Source: a virus. From it: a stretch of 64,000 bases of DNA. Location: the IMG/VR virus record IMGVR_UViG_3300023174_003623, positions 62,001 to 126,000 of that record. The stretch is one strand, 5' to 3'. The first letter of the stretch is position 1, and every line of letters begins with the position of its first letter. The position numbers and the translations under genes were made by a program. The notes beneath the pieces were generated by a model. The model was not told the DNA's origin. It ran no database searches and saw only the letters and a program-made list of their open reading frames with translations. This document shows, in pieces, positions 45,182 through 53,198 of the stretch.

Positions 45182-45518
45182 ATATAATGAAGATGAAGCA
45201 CTACAAGAAATTAAAAAATATGTAGATGCAACGTATAATGAACATTACAGTGGTAAGTATCAAGCCACTGATATGATTATTGATGCTGGTCATGGTACTG
45301 GGTTTTGCATTGGTAATATTATGAAATATGCCAAGCGATATGGTAAAAAAGGTGGCTATAATAGAAAAGATATAATGAAGATTATTCATTATGCAATTAT
45401 TGAATTGTATGTCCAAGACTTACAACAAAAATTGGATAAAGAAAATCAACTAAATATAGTAGTTGATGATGATAAACCTTTACATATATCACCAAGTCAT
45501 TATTATAGTGTGCCTTAA
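45165..45518 (+). CDS. DUF3310-like protein (nucleotide kinase-type label)
   Basis: A 117-residue protein. The start at 45165 (MSIPYKYNEDEAL) is preferred over an upstream in-frame start at 45138 inside the deaminase gene, because GGAG lies 10 bases ahead. The segment YQATDMIIDAGHGTGFCIGNIMKYAKRYGKKGGYNRKDIMKIIHYA is the core of the DUF3310 family, common in phages, whose biochemical role is unsettled. A TATAAATA octamer inside the 5' coding region (45177) could be chance. It sits beside a nucleotide metabolism gene. Confidence 0.7.
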   Translation: MSIPYKYNEDEALQEIKKYVDATYNEHYSGKYQATDMIIDAGHGTGFCIGNIMKYAKRYGKKGGYNRKDIMKIIHYAIIELYVQDLQQKLDKENQLNIVVDDDKPLHISPSHYYSVP

Positions 45519-45541
45519 AATTATTAAAAGTGGAGTAAATT

Positions 45542-46399
45542 ATGTCTAATTTTCAAGTTAAGGTTCCTGTTGAAACATTAAGAACACGCAAGCTATTCCT
45601 TGCTGTGCCTATGTATGGTGGGCAATGCAGTGGAATGTTTGCGCGGTCAGTTGCAGATTTGTCTGCAATGTGTACTCAATATGGAATTCCCCTTCAGCTT
45701 TATTTTCTATTCAATGAATCGCTAATTACTCGCGCACGCAATTATTGTGCAGATGAATTTATGCGTTCTGGTGCAACCCATCTAATGTTCATTGATAGTG
45801 ACATTGGGTTTAATCCAAATGACGTTATTGCACTTCTTGCTATTCAAGATGATGCAAGTCCATATGACGTTATTGGTGGCCCTTATCCTAAGAAGTGTAT
45901 CTCTTGGGAAAAGATTAAACTTGCAGTAGATAAGGGTGTAGCGGATGATAATCCAAACAACCTTGAGAAGTTTGTCGGTGATTATGTATTCAATCCTAAG
46001 TCTGGTCAGGCTCAGATTCCGATTGGCGAACCAGTTGAAGTATCTGAAATTGGTACTGGATTTATGATGATTCGTCGTCGTACTTTTGAGAAGTATGCGG
46101 AAGCTTTCCCCGAGCTTTCTTATAAGCCAGACCATGTTCGTACCGAGCATTTCGATGGTAGCCGTGAGATTATGGCTTACTTCGATTGTATCATTGACCC
46201 AGTATCAAAGCGGTACTTGTCAGAGGACTACATGTTCTGTTATAATGTACAGAAGATGGGCGGTCAGGTTTGGTTCTGTCCTTGGATGCAGCTACAACAT
46301 GTCGGCACTTATATCTTCGGTGGCTCACTTGCAGATCTTGCATCAATTGGTGCTGCTGCTACTGCTGATGTTAATTATTCGCATAAGAAGGGTAAATGA
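45542..46399 (+). CDS. GT-A-type glycosyltransferase-like protein
   Basis: A 285-residue protein with a glycosyltransferase A architecture. The N-terminal strand KLFLAVPMYGGQ, a nucleotide-sugar pocket (YFLFNESLITRARNYCADEF), the metal-binding DSD (THLMFIDSDIGF, about residues 79-90) and a late acidic/His motif (SEDYMFCYN, LQHVGTYIF) are all present. The acceptor is unknown; modified bases, host glycans or virion proteins are all possible. Codon use is somewhat richer in G/C than flanking genes. It directly precedes the clamp gene. Confidence 0.65.
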   Translation: MSNFQVKVPVETLRTRKLFLAVPMYGGQCSGMFARSVADLSAMCTQYGIPLQLYFLFNESLITRARNYCADEFMRSGATHLMFIDSDIGFNPNDVIALLAIQDDASPYDVIGGPYPKKCISWEKIKLAVDKGVADDNPNNLEKFVGDYVFNPKSGQAQIPIGEPVEVSEIGTGFMMIRRRTFEKYAEAFPELSYKPDHVRTEHFDGSREIMAYFDCIIDPVSKRYLSEDYMFCYNVQKMGGQVWFCPWMQLQHVGTYIFGGSLADLASIGAAATADVNYSHKKGK

Positions 46400-46410
46400 G
46401 GTAATATATT

Positions 46411-47067
46411 ATGAAATTGAGTGCTAAAACGATTCAGATTCTGAAGAACTTTAGCTCTATCAATCCCTCAATCATGTTCAAGGAGGGGAACATCTTATCA
46501 ACGATGTCCCCTCTAAGGACTATTATCGCTAAAGCAACTATTGCTGAAACGATTGAACGGGATTTTGGTATCTTTGACCTTAATCGGTTTCTTGGAATTC
46601 TCTCATTATTTAATGATCCAGACCTTATCTTTACTGATACTTTTGTAAAGATTACCGATGGACAGAAAAGCGTAAACTTTACTTACGCCGATCCAATTAC
46701 CATCACAACTCCTCCTGAAAAAGAAATCAAAATGAACATGCCCTATGTGGAATTCGATTTGACTTCTGACCTATTGCAAAACGTAATGAGAGCAGCAAGT
46801 GTTCTCCAGCTATCAGAAATTTCATTGTTTTCTGAAAATGGTAGAATGATGATGGGTGCGAAAGATTTTAAGAATCCTTCAAACAACTCATTTGAAATTG
46901 ATGTAAAAGAAACGAACGATAACTTTAAAATCATTTTCCTATGTAATAATATGAAGATGATGCACAACTCCTATAAAGCTTGTGTGGCTAAGGGTATCGG
47001 TCGTTTTTCATCTGAAGATATTGAATATTTTATTGTGACTGAAAGTAAGTCTACCTATGGGGTTTAG
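46411..47067 (+). CDS. gp45: gp45-like sliding clamp
   Basis: A 218-residue clamp (T4 228). The sequence MKLSAKTIQILKNFSSINPSIMFKEGNILSTMSPLRTIIAKATI is the typical N-terminal domain, with a hydrophobic C-terminal domain (VEFDLTSDLLQNVMRAASVLQLSEISLF). A trimer tethers polymerase gp43 and also serves as the mobile activator of late transcription with gp55. It is followed by clamp loader gp44. Confidence 0.93.
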   Translation: MKLSAKTIQILKNFSSINPSIMFKEGNILSTMSPLRTIIAKATIAETIERDFGIFDLNRFLGILSLFNDPDLIFTDTFVKITDGQKSVNFTYADPITITTPPEKEIKMNMPYVEFDLTSDLLQNVMRAASVLQLSEISLFSENGRMMMGAKDFKNPSNNSFEIDVKETNDNFKIIFLCNNMKMMHNSYKACVAKGIGRFSSEDIEYFIVTESKSTYGV

Positions 47068-47073
47068 TAACTT

Positions 47074-48015
47074 ATGATTCGTGATGAATTTTTGTGGTCT
47101 CAGCAATACCGTCCTAAGACTGTATCAGAATGTATTCTTCCTATTAACCTTAAGACAACCTTTCAGGAGTTTGTCGATAAGGGCACAATTCCTAATATGC
47201 TTCTTACTGGGCGGGCTGGAGTAGGTAAAACTACTGTGGCCCGCGCCATTCTTGATCAATTAGAATGTGATTATATGGTTATCAATGGATCGATGAACGG
47301 TAACATTGATACTCTTCGTGTTGATATAAGTCAGTTTGCTTCTTCTATGTCTTTGATGGGTGGAAGAAAATATGTTATTCTTGATGAAGCAGACTATCTA
47401 AATCCCAATAGCACTCAGCCTGCTTTGCGAAACTTCATGGAGGAGTTTTCAAGCAACTGTGGATTTATTTTGACTTGTAATTTTAAGAACAAGATTATTG
47501 AGCCGCTGCATAGTCGTTGTACCGTAATTGATTTTAAGATTCCTAATGATGAGAAGTCTAAGTTAGCTTCTCAATTTATGAAACGAATTGAGAAAATTCT
47601 TGAGGTAGAAAATGTACAGTTCGACCGGCCTGCTATTGCTGAGCTTATTAGTAAGCATTTCCCTGATTGGCGGCGAGTTCTAAACGAGCTTCAGCGATAT
47701 TCTGCTACGGGTAAAATCGATAGTGGTATATTGGCTAATATTGGCGATGAAAGCTTTAAGACGCTTTTTGGTCATCTGAAAGCTAAATCGTTTACCAATA
47801 TGCGTAAGTGGGTAGGAGAGAATAGTGACATTGAAACTTCGGCATTGTTTCGTCGAATTTATGATAGTGCAGCCCAATACATTAAACCAGCATCTATTCC
47901 TAGTTTAGTATTGTTGTTGGGTGACTATCAATATAAAGCCGCTTTTGTATCCGATCCTGAAATCAATATTGTAGCGTGCTTGACTATGATTATGACTGAG
48001 TGTGAGTTTATATAA
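47074..48015 (+). CDS. gp44: gp44-like clamp loader large subunit
   Basis: A 313-residue AAA+ ATPase (T4 319). Walker A GRAGVGKT is at 46-53, Walker B ILDEADYL at 102-109, and the SRC arginine-finger motif in PLHSRCTVIDF. With gp62 it opens and loads the gp45 clamp. In T4 gene 62 follows directly; here a 636-residue accessory gene is inserted between 44 and 62. Confidence 0.95.
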   Translation: MIRDEFLWSQQYRPKTVSECILPINLKTTFQEFVDKGTIPNMLLTGRAGVGKTTVARAILDQLECDYMVINGSMNGNIDTLRVDISQFASSMSLMGGRKYVILDEADYLNPNSTQPALRNFMEEFSSNCGFILTCNFKNKIIEPLHSRCTVIDFKIPNDEKSKLASQFMKRIEKILEVENVQFDRPAIAELISKHFPDWRRVLNELQRYSATGKIDSGILANIGDESFKTLFGHLKAKSFTNMRKWVGENSDIETSALFRRIYDSAAQYIKPASIPSLVLLLGDYQYKAAFVSDPEINIVACLTMIMTECEFI

Positions 48016-48018
48016 ATA
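48011..48018 (+). promoter_or_regulatory. Late promoter octamer TATAAATA before accessory gene 48050
   Basis: An exact octamer overlapping the stop codon of gp44, inside an otherwise early replication operon. It would give the inserted gene late expression. Confidence 0.65.
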
Positions 48019-48049
48019 GAAAAACAATATTTTTTTGGAGAAACCCCTT

Positions 48050-49960
48050 ATGCTCAAGTTCAGTAAATTTATAGTTGAAAGTGTTCAAGAAGAACATAAT
48101 GAAGTTCCAATAGAGCAAGATAGACAGAATACACTTTTTGGAACAAATGATTATGTGCCATTTCATGAAGGCGATAAGTTTAATGAATCTTATATTGTAG
48201 AATCAGTTGAAGACCACCCTGATAATCCTGCAAGATTAGTTTTTAGAGGTAGCGGCGCTGCAAAGGGTATTGTTGTGCCTCGACATATGTGGGAAGGCAG
48301 TAAACCTACAGACCCAAATGCACCGGTCAAATTGGGTAAAGATGGTAAGCCTAAAAAACAAAACCGAACGATGGGAATGCGAGATAGAAATAAACTTAGA
48401 GCACAAGTATATGGTGGTGAAAATAGAGATCCATTAACTTTAGGTCAAATAGAAAATGTTCATAAACAAACTTTAGATGAGCATTTTGCAAAACCTAAAT
48501 CTCAACAAATTGAAGCAGAAAAAGCCGCAATATCAAGATTACAAGCTGCTGGTCATTTAGGTAAGAACGGTGATACTACGGATGAGGGTGAAAAAACTGA
48601 TACCGTCCAAAATGAATATGATGAGAAAGGTAGATCTTTTGTTGCTTCTGCTTCCAAAGGTGTTGCTGGTCATGCTCTTTATACTTCTGGTTATGGTGAA
48701 AATGAAAGACATCATATTTTAAACACTTGCCCTGCTCAAACCGTAGGTTGTGGTGGTGGCGTTGATGCACATGGTGTGGCTGATACGTCTAAAGGTGGGT
48801 GTTTTGCACCTAACGCTGAAGCTCAATATGTTGCCGCTTCAGTTAAAAGAGCTTGTCATGAACAAGCTAAACATGACCCAGCAATGACCCGTGATTGGAT
48901 TCTAGCTCATGCTCATTCTTTACGAAATCGAGCAGATGAAGCAGATAAACAAGATAAAAGAACATTATTTAGACCAAACGTAGTAGATGAAACTGATAGA
49001 ACCTCGCGTCATTTAATTAATCATTTGAATGCTCAACGGGCAACAGAAGACAATCCAAGTCGCCCCGGTGAATCAAAACCACCAATTATTGCTAATTCTT
49101 ATGGTAAGACTAATGAATTACATGATCCCGAAAATAATTATCATGTAACTTATTCAAATACTGGGCCTAAAGTAAAAAATGGTGGTTTTATTCATGAAAA
49201 TATGCGAAAAGATAAACAGAGAATTAGGAATACAATCAACGCTACACGAAATGCTGTAGGTGAAGACATCGTTAATGATCAAGGTAATAAGACACCACCT
49301 AAAGGCTCATATTTAGTAACAGACATGAGAAGAGGTAAAAAACTAGATCAAGAATATCAAAAAAACATAACTCATATTAAATATTGGTCTGGACCTAGAG
49401 AAGAAAATGAATTATCTTCTGCTGAAAAAAAGGAAGGACCAGAAGGTCATTATGATGGTAATGGTAAGGCAACCACTCCAGATAAAGCTCATTATGGACA
49501 TAAGACTATCAACGGAAGGCGATATGATTATCAAAAACAACATGTAGTACATCCTCGGTTAGTAAAGGTTGGTGATAAATTAATTCCAACAGACTCAAGA
49601 TTTAAAGATGAAGATTTCTTACCAAAAGAAAGATTTAAATCTAAGAATGGTAAAACTCCCGGTGGCATTTTAGTTACTACACCAACTACATCTACAAGCA
49701 AGATAAAACATGAATCGGAGTTTAATCACCATGTTGGACCTGAGACTATTGAACATGCTAAAATGAATAACGGTGAGCATGAAATTGATAAGCCAGAAGA
49801 TCAAGAAGCTGCTCGTGGTAATCCTTTTGTTAACCCATCAATGGAAACGGCTGTAAAATCCGCCAAATCAAAATCCGACAAAGTAAGGCAGAAAGTTGGT
49901 CGCCCCATGACGGGTGTTGAACGTGCAATTGCAAGAGCAAAGGGTCAGCAAATAGACTAA
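48050..49960 (+). CDS. Large accessory protein with capsid-targeting-like N terminus
   Basis: A 636-residue hydrophilic protein. Start ATG 48050 follows TTGGAG; an in-frame TTG at 48035 overlaps that site and is rejected. The N terminus MLKFSKFIVES resembles the T4 capsid-targeting leader (M-x-x-(F/Y)-x-x-F-I-x-E) that gp21 removes from internal head proteins. The main domain (about residues 185-390) has a conserved Cys/His core: NTCPAQTVGCGGGVDAHG, GGCFAPNAEAQYVAASVKRACHEQAKHD, TLFRPNVVDETD and PPIIANSYGKTNELHDPENNYHVTYSN. The C-terminal part is basic and low complexity. The function is unknown. Insertion between clamp-loader genes behind a late promoter suggests a virion-packaged protein. 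Confidence 0.6.
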   Translation: MLKFSKFIVESVQEEHNEVPIEQDRQNTLFGTNDYVPFHEGDKFNESYIVESVEDHPDNPARLVFRGSGAAKGIVVPRHMWEGSKPTDPNAPVKLGKDGKPKKQNRTMGMRDRNKLRAQVYGGENRDPLTLGQIENVHKQTLDEHFAKPKSQQIEAEKAAISRLQAAGHLGKNGDTTDEGEKTDTVQNEYDEKGRSFVASASKGVAGHALYTSGYGENERHHILNTCPAQTVGCGGGVDAHGVADTSKGGCFAPNAEAQYVAASVKRACHEQAKHDPAMTRDWILAHAHSLRNRADEADKQDKRTLFRPNVVDETDRTSRHLINHLNAQRATEDNPSRPGESKPPIIANSYGKTNELHDPENNYHVTYSNTGPKVKNGGFIHENMRKDKQRIRNTINATRNAVGEDIVNDQGNKTPPKGSYLVTDMRRGKKLDQEYQKNITHIKYWSGPREENELSSAEKKEGPEGHYDGNGKATTPDKAHYGHKTINGRRYDYQKQHVVHPRLVKVGDKLIPTDSRFKDEDFLPKERFKSKNGKTPGGILVTTPTTSTSKIKHESEFNHHVGPETIEHAKMNNGEHEIDKPEDQEAARGNPFVNPSMETAVKSAKSKSDKVRQKVGRPMTGVERAIARAKGQQID

Positions 49961-49976
49961 AGGTAAATACTATATT

Positions 49977-50369
49977 ATGAATCCATTTGATTATGTGAAA
50001 TCGATTAATGAATCGAAAGTGAATTTGATGGTTGATACAGAGAATGATGAGTTGGCAGAGAAGGATTATGTTCCCTTTCTGACCAACAAGTCATTCTCGT
50101 ATCATATTGACACAATCCTCTATGCAAACGAAATTAATCAGTTTGCACACATGGATAACAAGCTTCAATATGAATACTATCTAAACGGTATTCCTAAAAA
50201 GAAGCGGTTTAGCCAGTGGACAAAGAAAACCTCCAATGAAGATTTAGATATTGTAGCTGAATATTACAGTTGCAATTACATTCGTGCTGCCGAAATCTTG
50301 ACAATTATAAATAAAAAACAGTTCAGTCTGATTAAAAATAAATTGCAAAAAGGCGGGACAAATGAATAG
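49977..50369 (+). CDS. gp62: gp62-like clamp loader small subunit
   Basis: A 130-residue protein (T4 187, shorter in exo-T4 phages). The segments DYVPFLTNKSFSYHIDTILYANEINQFAHMDNKLQYEYYLNGIPKKKRF and WTKKTSNEDLDIVAEYYSCNYIRAAEIL identify gp62. It completes the 4:1 gp44-gp62 clamp loader. It is separated from gp44 by the accessory gene but still adjacent to regA, as in T4. Confidence 0.88.
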   Translation: MNPFDYVKSINESKVNLMVDTENDELAEKDYVPFLTNKSFSYHIDTILYANEINQFAHMDNKLQYEYYLNGIPKKKRFSQWTKKTSNEDLDIVAEYYSCNYIRAAEILTIINKKQFSLIKNKLQKGGTNE

Positions 50370-50375
50370 ATCTGT

Positions 50376-50434
50376 GTAGTTGAAGGTTAGAAACAACTAC
50401 TCCGATTATAATAAATTAAAAAAAGCGGAGTGAG
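50376..50434 (+). promoter_or_regulatory. Structured regA leader that can mask its RBS
   Basis: Two overlapping foldings are visible in the 70-base gap. GTAGTTG (50376-50382) pairs with CAACTAC (50394-50400), loop 11. Alternatively ACTCCG (50399-50404) pairs with CGGAGT (50426-50431), which contains the GGAG ribosome site of regA (start 50440). The two helices share two bases (50399-50400), so they compete at their junction. RegA is an autogenous translational repressor in T4, so a structured leader is in keeping with control at this point. Confidence 0.6.
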
Positions 50435-50439
50435 TAAAC

Positions 50440-50835
50440 ATGAATGTAGTTGATTCCTTAGTAGAAGTGAGTCTCTTAGAACAAGAAGATTTTTTAAAGA
50501 TTAAAGAAACTTTGACTCGTATTGGTGTTGCTTCAAAGAAAGATAATACTTTATATCAATCTTGTCATATTCTTCATAAACAAGCAAAATATTACATCGT
50601 ACACTTTAAAGAACTTTTCATGTTAGATGGTAAGCCGTCTAACTTTTCAGATGATGATAAAGCCAGACGAAATACTATTGCCACTTTATTAGAACAGTGG
50701 GGTCTTCTTAAAGTTGTTCGTCCAGAGTACATTGCAGAAATGATGGCACCAATTAGTCAAATCAAAATTATCTCTCATAAAGAAAAAGATGATTGGGAAT
50801 TGGTAGCGAAATATAATATAGGCAGAAAAAAATGA
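50440..50835 (+). CDS. regA: RegA-like translational repressor
   Basis: A 131-residue RNA-binding protein (T4 122). The blocks LTRIGVASKKDNTLYQSCHILHKQAKYYIVHFKELFMLDGKP, ARRNTIATLLEQWGL and ISQIKIISHKEKDDWELVAKYNI are almost invariant in RegA proteins. It represses translation of many early mRNAs, including its own, by covering start regions. It overlaps the next gene by 4 bases. Confidence 0.95.
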   Translation: MNVVDSLVEVSLLEQEDFLKIKETLTRIGVASKKDNTLYQSCHILHKQAKYYIVHFKELFMLDGKPSNFSDDDKARRNTIATLLEQWGLLKVVRPEYIAEMMAPISQIKIISHKEKDDWELVAKYNIGRKK

Positions 50836-51356
50836 TAGCAACTTTTAGGGAATTTGTAGAGACTATACCTGAGCATGAGCCTAAATTTAATAAACTTAGT
50901 GACGATCAAATTTCCAAAAGAGGAAACCTATCACATACTCTTGAGACTGACAGATTCCATGTAAAAGCTATCGATCACAATGACGGGTTTAGAACTTATA
51001 CCGTTCATGATAAAGCTACCGGAGAACATGTCGGTACTGTAGAAGGTCAGATGCTACATAAAGGCAAAACTTTCAGAGCAGAAGAAGTAACTAAGGATAG
51101 AACTTCTCATCCAAAAATGATGCATGAAGTCTATAATGCAATATTGAATAACGGAACTTCGATGATGAGTTCTGGGTCTATAAGCAAAACGGCACATAAG
51201 ATCTGGGAACGCTTGCATTCTGAAGATAGACCTGTTAGACTAGTCAAAGATGGAAAGATTGTTCCAAATTCTAGTCCTGACTGGAAGAAAAATGTCCAAA
51301 AGCCTACATTAAAAAATATAGAAAATCCTACAGTTTATTTTGTAAGGGCTAAATAA
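50832..51356 (+). CDS. Accessory protein with capsid-targeting-like N terminus
   Basis: A 174-residue protein of unknown function. The N terminus MIATFREFVETIPEHE fits the M-x-x-F-x-x-F-(I/V)-x-E pattern of T4-type internal head proteins. The body (HVKAIDHNDGFRTYTVHDKATGEHVGTVEGQMLHKGKTFRAEEV, then HPKMMHEVYNAILNNGTSMMSSGSISKTAHKIWERL) resembles an acyltransferase-like fold (GNAT-type core: SGSISKTAHKIWERL) often seen in phage polyvalent proteins. It starts inside the regA stop and abuts the LRV-repeat gene. Confidence 0.55.
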   Translation: MIATFREFVETIPEHEPKFNKLSDDQISKRGNLSHTLETDRFHVKAIDHNDGFRTYTVHDKATGEHVGTVEGQMLHKGKTFRAEEVTKDRTSHPKMMHEVYNAILNNGTSMMSSGSISKTAHKIWERLHSEDRPVRLVKDGKIVPNSSPDWKKNVQKPTLKNIENPTVYFVRAK

Positions 51357-53096
51357 ATGTTAAGATTCAAAGCTTTTTTATTAATTTCAGAAGAATTAAA
51401 TGATTCACAACGTGAAGAATTTAATCAAATGCCTAGAGATCCAAAAGCCGTAAAAGCTACTGATCATTATTTTGGTGTAGGTAATGATGTTGTGTCTAAA
51501 CCATTAGAAGGCACAATGGATAAATCTGAAATACACAAAGCTATTGAACGACATTTAGGACGATCCATTTCGCATCAAGATTACAAAAATGGTATAACAA
51601 ATGATGAATATGGTCGTCAAACTAAACTTGGTAAACTTCTAACTAAAACAAAAGCACCTTCTACATTAGTTAATGGGTTTGCTAACGATAACACCAGACA
51701 AGGTAAAAAATTCACTGGGTTAACTGCAATAACTACTAGATCTCCGGGCGGAGATCCTAGTAAAGGTGATAAATCTGGTGTTGCAGGTCAAACCTCTTCT
51801 AATCAATCTTGGCAACAACAATCTTGCAAAAATGTAGAAACCGGTCTCCATAAAAAGTACCTACCACAAGAAATTAAACATGGAACAGTTGTTACTTATT
51901 TACAAGATCATGAAGGGCGAGAATTAGCCAGAGCAACATTACAACCGCATATTAATGATCAAGGGCATACAGCATATGCCGTAGATTCACATTATGGTAT
52001 CGATCACGCTGGATTTAAAGCTCATGCAGAGCAATTAGCTAAAGATTTATCAGGACCACATAAAGGTGGTTCAATCGTTTATAAAAAACATCCTGATGTA
52101 TATAATGATAATGGTTATACTACAATGATGCATCCTGATGTTGCACCAGAACATATAACTAAAGCATTAGATGATGATGATAAATTAGTTCGTCTAGCAG
52201 CAATTAGTCACCCTAAAGCAACATCAGAACATATAACTAAAGCATTAGATGATCCAAACGAAGGAATTCGTAAAGCAGCACTTGAACACCCTAAAGTAAC
52301 ATCAGAACATATAACTAAAGCATTAGATAATACAAATGATTTTGTTCGTTTAGCAGCAATTAGACACCCTAAAGCAACATCAGAACATATAACTAAAGCA
52401 TTAGATGATCCAGCTGAATATATTCGTGACTCAGCACTTGAACACCCTAAAGTAACATCAGAACATATAACTAAAGCATTAGATAATACAAATGATTTTG
52501 TTCGTCAAATAGCAATTAAACACCCTAAAGCAACACCAGAACATATAACTAAAGCTTTAAATGATCCAAGCATTGAAGTTCGTAGAGCAGCACTTGAACA
52601 CCCTAAAGTGACATCAGAACATATAACTAAAGCTTTAAATGATCCAAGCAGTAGTGCAGGAGTTCGTCAAGCAGCAATTAGACACCCTAAAGCAACATCA
52701 GAACATATAACTAAAGCTTTAAATGATCCAAGCAGTAGTACAGGAGTTCGTCTAGCAGCAATTAGTCACCCTAAAGCGACACCAGAACATATAACTAAAG
52801 CATTAGATGATACAAATGATTTTGTTCGTGAAATAGCAATTAGACGCCCTAATGCAACACCAGAACATATAACTAAAGCTTTAAATGATCCAAGCATTGA
52901 AGTTCGTAGAGAAGCACTTAAACACCCTAAAGTGACATCAGAACATATAACTAAAGCATTAGATGATGATGATGTATTTCGTCGTGCAGCAGCACTTGAA
53001 CACCCTAAAGTAACATCAGAACATATAACTAAAGCATTAAATGATCCAAGCAGAGAAATTCGTCAAATAGCAATGAAAAAACAAAAAGCTAAATAA
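51357..53096 (+). CDS. LRV-repeat accessory protein
   Basis: A 579-residue protein in three parts. Residues 1-20 (MLRFKAFLLISEELNDSQ) resemble a capsid-targeting leader. About residues 60-260 form a globular domain (SWQQQSCKNVETGLHKKYLP, IKHGTVVTYLQDHEGRELARATLQPH, HTAYAVDSHYGIDHAGFKAHAEQLAKDLSG). Residues about 264-579 are twelve tandem 26-28 residue repeats of pattern ALDDPN-(x)4-VR-(x)2-A-(x)3-HPKATSEHITK, close to the leucine-rich variant (LRV) solenoid. Such solenoids usually bind proteins or nucleic acid. Function unknown; the leader suggests packaging in the head and ejection into the host. Confidence 0.65.
   Translation: MLRFKAFLLISEELNDSQREEFNQMPRDPKAVKATDHYFGVGNDVVSKPLEGTMDKSEIHKAIERHLGRSISHQDYKNGITNDEYGRQTKLGKLLTKTKAPSTLVNGFANDNTRQGKKFTGLTAITTRSPGGDPSKGDKSGVAGQTSSNQSWQQQSCKNVETGLHKKYLPQEIKHGTVVTYLQDHEGRELARATLQPHINDQGHTAYAVDSHYGIDHAGFKAHAEQLAKDLSGPHKGGSIVYKKHPDVYNDNGYTTMMHPDVAPEHITKALDDDDKLVRLAAISHPKATSEHITKALDDPNEGIRKAALEHPKVTSEHITKALDNTNDFVRLAAIRHPKATSEHITKALDDPAEYIRDSALEHPKVTSEHITKALDNTNDFVRQIAIKHPKATPEHITKALNDPSIEVRRAALEHPKVTSEHITKALNDPSSSAGVRQAAIRHPKATSEHITKALNDPSSSTGVRLAAISHPKATPEHITKALDDTNDFVREIAIRRPNATPEHITKALNDPSIEVRREALKHPKVTSEHITKALDDDDVFRRAAALEHPKVTSEHITKALNDPSREIRQIAMKKQKAK
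52150..53093 (+). repeat. Twelve 78-84 bp tandem repeats encoding LRV units
   Basis: Repeat units of 78 bp (two of 84 bp) contain the near-constant stretch that encodes SEHITKAL. DNA identity between units is very high in the hinge and lower around the variable helix (NTNDF, PSIEV, PSSSAG, PAEY), as expected from recent duplication with divergence at binding positions. Confidence 0.9.
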
Positions 53097-53100
53097 ATTG

Positions 53101-53108
53101 TATAAATA
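53101..53108 (+). promoter_or_regulatory. Late promoter octamer TATAAATA before hsp20
   Basis: An exact octamer just after the LRV gene, 90 bases upstream of the small heat-shock gene. Confidence 0.65.
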
Positions 53109-53120
53109 GAGTTTGATATT

Positions 53121-53168
53121 GCCATGCCTTCGGGGTGGCGCGTTTGATAGTATCGCATAAACTATCAA
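53121..53168 (+). ncRNA. Structured 5' leader of small heat-shock gene
   Basis: Two hairpins lie between the late promoter and the start codon. Hairpin 1 (53121-53139) has GCCA/TGGC and CC/GG helices, closed by a TTCG tetraloop. Hairpin 2 has an 8-base-pair stem TTGATAGT (53144-53151) / ACTATCAA (53161-53168). The GTATC in hairpin 2 can also pair with GATAC next to the AGGAG ribosome site at 53187-53195. Bacterial small heat-shock genes are often controlled by RNA thermometers; whether this is one is not shown. Confidence 0.4.
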
Positions 53169-53198
53169 TTTATTAATCTTGCCTAACAGGAGATACTT

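Noticed and set aside
45177-45184. TATAAATA inside the DUF3310-like gene as a late promoter
   Set aside because: It lies in coding sequence 12 bases after the start, and no gene start follows at a suitable distance until 45542; chance in AT-rich DNA is likely.
45542-46399. Firm call as a DNA base glucosyltransferase of the T4 type
   Set aside because: The fold signals fit a generic GT-A enzyme, but no T4 alpha- or beta-glucosyltransferase motifs are evident, and no dCMP hydroxymethylase is seen in the window.
48011-48073. A late-promoter hairpin at 48050 like those of the endonucleases
   Set aside because: Only seven A-T pairs (TATAAAT/ATTTATA) with a 49-base loop; not convincing compared with the three endonuclease cases.
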